Below, one piece after another: positions 59,077 to 64,000 of a stretch of DNA of 64,000 nt. The notes beneath the pieces are model-generated. The model searched no databases and had not been told where the DNA came from. It was given only the letters and a program-made list of their open reading frames with translations. This DNA is from an uncultured Fibrobacter sp. (GTDB lineage Bacteria; Fibrobacterota; Fibrobacteria; Fibrobacterales; Fibrobacteraceae), in assembly GCA_900313675.1 (NCBI GenBank), contig OMSO01000017.1, forward strand, positions 1-64,000, read 5' to 3'. Positions within the stretch are counted from its first letter, which is position 1. Each line of letters opens with the position of its first letter. A program made the translations under genes and the position numbers.

Positions 59077-60951
59077 ATGAATTTTACTAAAGCAGTTGCG
59101 CTTTTTGCCCTGACCGGATTAATCTCCGTAGCCAATGCGGCCCTGGCCGATGGCGGAGCCAAGTTCCTGGGCAACATTACCACAAGCGGCCAAGTTCGTG
59201 ACGACATGGGCACCTACTGGAACCAGATTACAGCAGAAAACGGCTGCAAGTGGGGTTCCATCCATAGCCTTTCTAACGGCAACAGTGGAACTAGCAAATT
59301 TGCCTGGGACAACTACGACAAATGTTATGGCGCCTACCAGTGGTCAAAACAAGCCCCCGGACGCCACTTCAAGTTCCACGCCCTGGTTTGGGGATCCCAA
59401 TACCCGAACTTCCTTTGCAAAAAGAAAAACCCGAGTATTACCGTCGAAAAAACCCGGCAGTACATTACGGAATGGTTTGATGCTGTTGCCGCCAAGTTCC
59501 CCGACCTGGAATACATCGACGTGGTGAACGAGGCCATCTGGGCCGGCAACAACTACCACTCCGGCTACGGCAAACCCGCCCAGGGTGCCGAAGGCCGCAG
59601 CACCGACGATACCGAATGCGGTGGTTCCTACATTATTGAAGCCCTCGGTGGCGACCGTGTGGTAAACGGCAAGCACCAATACGACTTTATCACTACCGCT
59701 TTCAAGATGGCCCGTGAACGTTGGCCGCATGCCGTATTGATTTACAACGACTACAATACCCTTACCTGGCAGATGAACGAAGGCATTGAACTGGTGCAAA
59801 CCATCATAAAGAATGGTGCCCCTGTTGACGCCTATGGTCAGCAAGCCCACGACTGCAAGGGCATGAGCAAGTCCGACTTCGAAAGCAAATTGACCAGAAT
59901 CCATAACGAAACCGGGTTACCCCTGTTCATTACGGAATACGACATCAGCCAAGCCGATGACAATGCTCAAAAGAATGACTATGCAAACCAGATTCCCTTT
60001 ATGTGGGAAACAGAATGGATTGCGGGCATTACCATCTGGGGCTACATCAACGGTTCTACTTGGGCGTCCAACACCGGTATCATTCAGCCAAACGGTCAAA
60101 AGCGCGCCGCCATGGTCTGGCTCGAAGAATACTTCAAGAACAATTTGAGCAAGGGCAAGAGCGTAAAAATCACTCCTAACGGTACCGAAATTGTCTATTC
60201 CGAAGAAAAGGAACAGGAACCCTATAACGGAACCGCTATCGTAATTGACGTAAAAGATACGATTCAGGCCGAGCACTACGATAAAGCCGGTATCGGCTTT
60301 GGCAATGACTCTTACAGCGACGGCAGCAGCGACAACAAGGGCGACGCAAATTTCCGCATGGATGAGGGCGTTGATATCTATTGGGGTGGCACAGACATGA
60401 AAGGCCTGGTTATCGGTTACACGGAACCTGGCGACTGGGTGGAATACACCGTAGACTTTAAGCAAAAAGGCCCCTACACTATTAAGGCCGTTGTCTCTTC
60501 GGCTAACGAAAATTCCAGTTTCAAACTTTATGTTGACGATGTTCCCATCACCGATGAAATGATTGTTCCCAAGACTGGCGATGAAGACTGGAACACCTAC
60601 CAAGAAATTGGCGGAATTGTGGACAGCGTCTCTACAGGCAAGCACATCTTGAAGGTGGAATCCATTGGCGGGTGGTTCAATCTGGACTACATCATTTTTG
60701 AAAACGTTGCACCGCCCGAAGCGCCTGAAGAACCGGAAGGAATCGTCAAAAATGTCAAGATGGTCACGGATATGGCTGCGGACTACGATATTATCGATAT
60801 TCGCGGCAAGCGTCTCGGTAGCCTGAACGCTCGCTCCGCACAAGATGCCATCAAGACCATCAAAGCCAACAACATTATCAAATCATCCGGCATCTACTAC
60901 ATCCGTTCTAGAGCCACCGGAAAGATCCAGAGTTTGCGTATCGCAAAATAA
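59077..60951 (+). CDS. GH10 endo-xylanase with CBM6 and sorting-like domain (second copy)
   Basis: 624 residues; AAGGGGAT upstream. A signal peptide (MNFTKAVALFALTGLISVAN) and GH10 barrel closely parallel the preceding gene: FLGNITTSGQVRDDMGTYWN, QITAENGCKWGSIHS, HFKFHALVWGSQYPNF, acid/base glutamate in YIDVVNEAIWAGNN and nucleophile glutamate in PLFITEYDISQADDN. CBM6 spans ~395-550 (KDTIQAEHYDKAGIGFG, LVIGYTEPGDWVEYTVDF, WFNLDYIIF). The C-terminal domain (YDIIDIRGKRLGSLNARSA, GIYYIRSRATGKIQSLRIAK) is nearly the same as in the first copy. The two genes look like an old tandem duplication, each now with its own operator and terminator. Confidence 0.92.
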   Translation: MNFTKAVALFALTGLISVANAALADGGAKFLGNITTSGQVRDDMGTYWNQITAENGCKWGSIHSLSNGNSGTSKFAWDNYDKCYGAYQWSKQAPGRHFKFHALVWGSQYPNFLCKKKNPSITVEKTRQYITEWFDAVAAKFPDLEYIDVVNEAIWAGNNYHSGYGKPAQGAEGRSTDDTECGGSYIIEALGGDRVVNGKHQYDFITTAFKMARERWPHAVLIYNDYNTLTWQMNEGIELVQTIIKNGAPVDAYGQQAHDCKGMSKSDFESKLTRIHNETGLPLFITEYDISQADDNAQKNDYANQIPFMWETEWIAGITIWGYINGSTWASNTGIIQPNGQKRAAMVWLEEYFKNNLSKGKSVKITPNGTEIVYSEEKEQEPYNGTAIVIDVKDTIQAEHYDKAGIGFGNDSYSDGSSDNKGDANFRMDEGVDIYWGGTDMKGLVIGYTEPGDWVEYTVDFKQKGPYTIKAVVSSANENSSFKLYVDDVPITDEMIVPKTGDEDWNTYQEIGGIVDSVSTGKHILKVESIGGWFNLDYIIFENVAPPEAPEEPEGIVKNVKMVTDMAADYDIIDIRGKRLGSLNARSAQDAIKTIKANNIIKSSGIYYIRSRATGKIQSLRIAK

Positions 60952-60975
60952 GTACACCCAAACACCCAATACCCC

Positions 60976-61007
60976 ACCCTGGAACGTCCGTTCCAGGGTG
61001 ATTTTTT
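60976..61007 (+). terminator. Terminator of the second GH10 gene
   Basis: ACCCTGGAAC-GTCC-GTTCCAGGGT followed by GATTTTTT, a strong 10-bp stem 24 bases after the stop. The TATATT used by hflX directly follows. Confidence 0.8.
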
Positions 61008-61012
61008 ATATT
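61007..61012 (+). promoter_or_regulatory. -10 box TATATT of hflX
   Basis: TATATT ends eight bases before the hflX ATG and overlaps the end of the GH10 terminator's T-tract. It suggests a leaderless hflX transcript. Confidence 0.4.
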
Positions 61013-61020
61013 TCCGACTA

Positions 61021-62187
61021 ATGAGAGAACCCGCGGAACATAGGCAAGAAAAGGAAAAGTGTATCCTCGTAGGAATAGCCACCCCGAAGGTGCGCCCCTG
61101 GCTTGCCCAGGAGCAACTTGCGGAACTGGGCCGCCTCGCCGAGACCGCAGGAGCCGTCGTTTCAGCCTCCTACCTGCAGCGGGTCCAGAACTTTAGCCCA
61201 GCTACCCTCATCGGCGAAGGCAAGGTCGAAGAAATCAAGCATGCCCTAGCCCAGCTGGACGCCAAGATGGTGGTTTTTGACGACGACCTTTCGGGCTCCC
61301 AAGTGCGAAATCTGGAACAGCGCCTGCCTGGAATCAAGGTGCTGGACCGTACGGGCCTGATTCTGGACATTTTCGCCAAGCACGCCATCACGGCAGAAAG
61401 CCGCCTGATGGTAGAGGTTGCTCAGCTCCAATACATGATGCCCCGCCTCACAAGAGCCTGGACCCACCTTTGCCGCCAGCACAACGGAGGTATCGGCACC
61501 AAGGGTCCCGGCGAAACCCAGCTGGAAACGGACCGACGTATGATCCGCAAGCGCATCCAGGAACTGAAAAAGAAACTGGCCAAAATCGAGGACGCCCGAG
61601 AAAGCCAGGCCGAAAAACGAAACGACATCTTTCAGGTGGGAATCGTAGGCTATACCAATGCGGGCAAGTCCACCCTCACCAACCGCCTGACCGGTGCCGA
61701 CGTTTACGTAGAGGACAAGCTTTTTGCCACCCTGGACAGCACCACCCGCAAGCTTTTTCTGGACGGGGAGAACATTATCCTTTCGGATACAGTAGGTTTT
61801 ATCCGCAAGCTCCCCCACAACCTTATAGAGACCTTCAAGAGCACCTTAGGAGTGGCAGCCCATGCGGACTGCATCTTGGAGGTAGTGGACGGAGCCGCCC
61901 CGGACTACCGCGAACACCTGGAAGTGACCCACAGGACTTTGGAAGGTATCATCGACGAAAAAACGCCCCGAATCCGGGTGTTCAACAAGGTGGAAATCGC
62001 CGACGAGGCACGCCGTACCGAACTTTTGCAGAACTATCCGGAGGCTATCCAGATAAGCGCCAAGGAGAACATCGGCATGGAAAGGCTCCGCAAGGAGTTC
62101 AAGAACCAGCTGGAACGCTGGAAAGAACGTCGCACCGCACGGGAGGCCGAAGAAAAGGAACGTGCCGAGGCGGCATGGCCTGATTGA
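61021..62187 (+). CDS. hflX: Ribosome-associated GTPase HflX
   Basis: 388 residues. The HflX N domain (LIGEGKVEEIKHALAQLDAK, VVFDDDLSGSQVRNLEQRLP) is followed by a coiled linker with GGIGTKGPGETQLETDRRMI, the HflX signature, and the G domain: VGIVGYTNAGKSTLTNRL (G1), FATLDSTTRKLFL, LSDTVGFIRKLPHNLIETF (G3) and FNKVEI (G4 as NKVE rather than the usual NKxD). It binds the 50S subunit and splits stalled ribosomes. The C-terminal tail (ERRTAREAEEKERAEAAWPD) is charged. No clear Shine-Dalgarno is present. Confidence 0.94.
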   Translation: MREPAEHRQEKEKCILVGIATPKVRPWLAQEQLAELGRLAETAGAVVSASYLQRVQNFSPATLIGEGKVEEIKHALAQLDAKMVVFDDDLSGSQVRNLEQRLPGIKVLDRTGLILDIFAKHAITAESRLMVEVAQLQYMMPRLTRAWTHLCRQHNGGIGTKGPGETQLETDRRMIRKRIQELKKKLAKIEDARESQAEKRNDIFQVGIVGYTNAGKSTLTNRLTGADVYVEDKLFATLDSTTRKLFLDGENIILSDTVGFIRKLPHNLIETFKSTLGVAAHADCILEVVDGAAPDYREHLEVTHRTLEGIIDEKTPRIRVFNKVEIADEARRTELLQNYPEAIQISAKENIGMERLRKEFKNQLERWKERRTAREAEEKERAEAAWPD

Positions 62188-62190
62188 TTA

Positions 62191-62218
62191 GGAATTCAGA
62201 TTTCGGAGTTCAGAATTT
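62191..62218. repeat. Half copy of palindromic repeat family C
   Basis: GGAATTCAGATTTCGGAGTT followed by CAGAATTT, one arm only of the element at 9031-9104, just after hflX. Confidence 0.55.
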
Positions 62219-62266
62219 AAAATATATAATGTGAAGAGAATTATGTAGAGTGCGGAACGAGGTTTA

Positions 62267-62860
62267 ATGAACAAAGAGGAACTTAAAGAAAAATACGGTA
62301 AGAAACGTGTGCCTCACGAATGGCGCGGAACGGACAAGTTCACCGCCCTGGTCACCACCTTCTTTGGCTCGGGAATGAGCCCGAAGGCCCCTGGGACCAT
62401 GGGAAGCCTCGCCGCAGCGATTGTCGCCTACCCTATGGCCCTTTTGGCGAACAACCTACTTGGAAACGGGGCCGAGCTTATTCTTTGTCGTTTCTGCTGC
62501 GTCAACCTGTATTTTCTCATGGCAGCCCTTATCGTCTTTTTCGGAGCTATCCCGTTTGTGAACAAGGCCATGCGGGACACGGGCACCGAAGACCCTGGCT
62601 GGATCGTGATTGACGAGGTGTGCGGAATTTTTATGGCGCTTACCTTTGTGAAGTCGGGGGCCATCGTGGCATACCCCTGGATTTTGGCTATCGCCTTTGT
62701 ACTTTTCCGCTTTTTTGACATCTTGAAGCCCCTCGGAATACACCGTTTCGAGAAATTCCCCAGAGCATGGGGTGTCATGGCAGACGACCTGCTGGGCGGA
62801 TTCTATGCGGGAATCCTGATGGTCCCCATCAACATTGCGATTAACTTGTTTTCGGTTTAG
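62267..62860 (+). CDS. pgpA: Phosphatidylglycerophosphatase A
   Basis: 197 residues. FGSGMSPKAPGTMGSLAAAI near the N terminus and EDPGWIVIDEVCGIFMALTF in the middle are the PgpA signature segments, with four hydrophobic stretches and the ending HRFEKFPRAWGVMADDLLGG then FYAGILMVPINIAINL. It dephosphorylates phosphatidylglycerophosphate to phosphatidylglycerol in the inner membrane. An ACGAGG-type ribosome binding site lies before ATG 62267. It is convergent with the FISUMP gene (three bases between stops). Confidence 0.93.
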   Translation: MNKEELKEKYGKKRVPHEWRGTDKFTALVTTFFGSGMSPKAPGTMGSLAAAIVAYPMALLANNLLGNGAELILCRFCCVNLYFLMAALIVFFGAIPFVNKAMRDTGTEDPGWIVIDEVCGIFMALTFVKSGAIVAYPWILAIAFVLFRFFDILKPLGIHRFEKFPRAWGVMADDLLGGFYAGILMVPINIAINLFSV

Positions 62861-62863
62861 CTT

Positions 62864-63442
62864 CTAGTAATCCTTCAGGCAGCGCACAGAATACATGTTG
62901 CTGCTCACGTCGAACTCCATGGAGAAATCGCCCGGAGGGGCCAAATGCCAGCCGTAGGCGTCCCCTTCTTCGCTGGTGGCGCTCCAGAAATGGGCGGACA
63001 CCCCTAGTTCCACAAACTCGTCGGTAGCCTTGCCCGCAGGCACTACATCAAAACCATAACGGTCTGATCCATCCCACTTGTCCCGAGACTTGAGGCTCAC
63101 CCAAGCGGCCTCCTTACCGTCGCTGTCTTCGATGACGGTGCGAAAACGTTTCCATTCGTCGTTTTCTGGCAGGTGCCAGCCCGTAGGACATGCCTTCTTT
63201 GCCATCTCAAAATTATAGAGGCGGCCGTACTTTGCGCAATTCTCTGGATTGTTGTCGTAGCAGGCACTCCCTTTCACGTTAAACGCAAGGTTTTCGGCCA
63301 TCCAAACGCGGGTCCCGATGACAACCGTCCTGTAGGTGTGTCCGTCGCGAGCATCGCGGAATGTTCCCGTCTGCGGAAGGGCAAAAGAAAGCGTCACCAG
63401 AGCAATAGGCAAGAAAGCAAAAATTTTCTTCGAAAAAAACAT
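62864..63442 (-). CDS. Fibrobacter major paralogous (FISUMP) domain secreted protein
   Basis: 192 residues. A signal peptide (MFFSKKIFAFLPIALVTLSF) is followed directly by the FISUMP domain: FRDARDGHTYRTVVIGTRVW, MAENLAF, CYDNNPENCAKYGRLYNFE, ACPTGWHLPENDEWKRF, YGFDVVPAG, SAHFWSATSEEGDAYGW and the end SNMYSVRCLKDY. This matches TIGR02145, a very large Fibrobacter family of exported proteins with a C-type-lectin/FGE-like fold and no assigned activity. It confirms the Fibrobacter character of the window. Confidence 0.9.
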   Translation of the reverse strand: MFFSKKIFAFLPIALVTLSFALPQTGTFRDARDGHTYRTVVIGTRVWMAENLAFNVKGSACYDNNPENCAKYGRLYNFEMAKKACPTGWHLPENDEWKRFRTVIEDSDGKEAAWVSLKSRDKWDGSDRYGFDVVPAGKATDEFVELGVSAHFWSATSEEGDAYGWHLAPPGDFSMEFDVSSNMYSVRCLKDY

Positions 63443-63584
63443 AAGACGAAAATAGAAAAACTGCCACTCGTTTTTGCATTATAAAATTAAAAAACGCTTT
63501 AGAATTTTTCCAAAGCGATTTCTAAAAAAATGCGAAACTAATGAATTTATGCTAACGAGTAATTTGACTTAGTGCCTAGCGAGA

Positions 63585-63694
63585 CAAAATCGCTTTAGAA
63601 TCAAGCAAGACGAGGCGCGAGCCCCCGTAGCGTACTAAAGCGTACGTGAGGGGGCGAACAACGAAGTATTGCGCCGATTATAAAGCGATTTTAC
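63585..63694. repeat. Large nested inverted repeat element next to purB
   Basis: An outer 12-bp stem AAAATCGCTTTA/TAAAGCGATTTT encloses GGCGC/GCGCC and an inner stem of CCCCC-AGCGTAC with GCGTAC-GGGGG around TAAA. It is a ~110-base foldable element. The end coincides with the purB stop, so it may terminate purB. Just before it (63490-63530) CGCTTTAG...CCAAAGCG forms a smaller hairpin. No gene lies between 63443 and 63690. Confidence 0.55.
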
Positions 63695-64000
63695 ACTTTT
63701 AATTCGCCGGCGTCGATAGTAGCCCAATCTGGGATGGCTTCGATGGCGGGACGCACCTCTTCCGTGACAAATTTGACAACCTGTCCCGGAGCGCGACCCA
63801 CGAACTTGCGGAGGTCGAGGATTTCCTTGAGCTTCGCTTCGGTGATGCCGAGCTTCTGGAACTTTTCGTTCTTCAGCACGCGTTCGAGCAAGTCGTTGTC
63901 CTTGCCCTGTTCCTTCACAACCTTGCCCGCTTCCATACTCATCACACGGATTTCTTCGTGGAGTTCCTGACGGTCGCCGCCATTCTTGACGCCTTCCATG
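63691..64000 (-). CDS. purB: Adenylosuccinate lyase, C-terminal part (runs off the right edge)
   Basis: The last ~103 residues only. MEGVKNGGDRQELHEEIRVM, then GKDNDLLERVLKNEKF and FVGRAPGQVVKFVTEEVRP match the C-terminal helical domain of adenylosuccinate lyase, including the conserved GGDRQELHE segment. The enzyme acts twice in purine synthesis, on SAICAR and on adenylosuccinate. The methionine at 63999 is internal; the true start and catalytic signature (SSxMPxKxN) lie beyond the window. Confidence 0.82.
   Translation of the reverse strand, partial: MEGVKNGGDRQELHEEIRVMSMEAGKVVKEQGKDNDLLERVLKNEKFQKLGITEAKLKEILDLRKFVGRAPGQVVKFVTEEVRPAIEAIPDWATIDAGELKV

Overview
The window looks like chromosomal DNA of a Fibrobacter species, a rumen or gut fibre degrader of the F. 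succinogenes type. The evidence is two Fibrobacter-type paralogous secreted proteins (a FISUMP-type protein at 62.9-63.4 kb and a SUMF1-like protein at 0.9-2.2 kb), a TIGR02147-type regulator (a family named from F. succinogenes), and a large xylan-degradation locus. The enzymes of that locus carry CBM6-like modules and a basic C-terminal domain resembling a type IX secretion sorting signal. The species is not determined.

Layout. 0-0.5 kb: the broken 3' end of a pyruvate:ferredoxin oxidoreductase gene. 0.9-6.4 kb (minus): a SUMF1-like secreted protein, a small ORF and the RNA helicase hrpA, which carries several intergenic repeat elements inside its reading frame. 6.4-23.9 kb: mostly housekeeping genes (DEAD-box helicase, map, dgt, proB, rapA, RDD membrane protein, murA). 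These are followed by a minus-strand operon of TPR lipoprotein, Ser/Thr-kinase-like protein and sigma-54 activator, and then two secreted proteins. 24.2-28.6 kb: a 1454-residue secreted protein with BspA-like leucine-rich and GLUG repeats. 28.9-40.4 kb (minus): acyl-CoA carboxyltransferase, adenylate kinase, clpC, lolD, lolC/E, a four-helix-bundle ORF, a frameshifted lysS, and two genes of a peptide ABC importer. 40.5-41.3 kb: a decayed metal permease behind an intact ArsR repressor.

41.3-61.0 kb is the centrepiece. A TIGR02147 regulator and a lipoprotein with a carbohydrate-binding-like domain precede nine carbohydrate-active genes: GH43, GH30, CE1 and CE6; then GH43 and GH27; a reverse-strand CE1; and two GH10 xylanases. 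Together these would cut the xylan backbone (GH10, GH30), remove arabinose, xylose, acetyl, feruloyl and galactose decorations (GH43, CE6, CE1, GH27), and hold the enzymes on the polymer through CBM6 modules. A 15-bp inverted repeat, TGGACAATTTATCCA or a near match, stands in front of the regulator gene and of the forward transcription units. I saw it nowhere else in the window and propose it as the operator of a xylan regulon, perhaps bound by the TIGR02147 protein. This is inference from sequence alone.

61-64 kb: hflX, pgpA, a FISUMP protein and the C-terminal part of purB, which runs off the right edge.

Two themes recur. Several families of short palindromic repeats fill the gaps and also occur inside genes (hrpA in frame, the tail of the four-helix-bundle ORF, a peptide-transporter junction). 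Three genes (nifJ, lysS, metal permease) show small indels that break the frame, so sequencing or assembly error must be weighed against real decay. No rRNA, tRNA, CRISPR array or transposase was seen.
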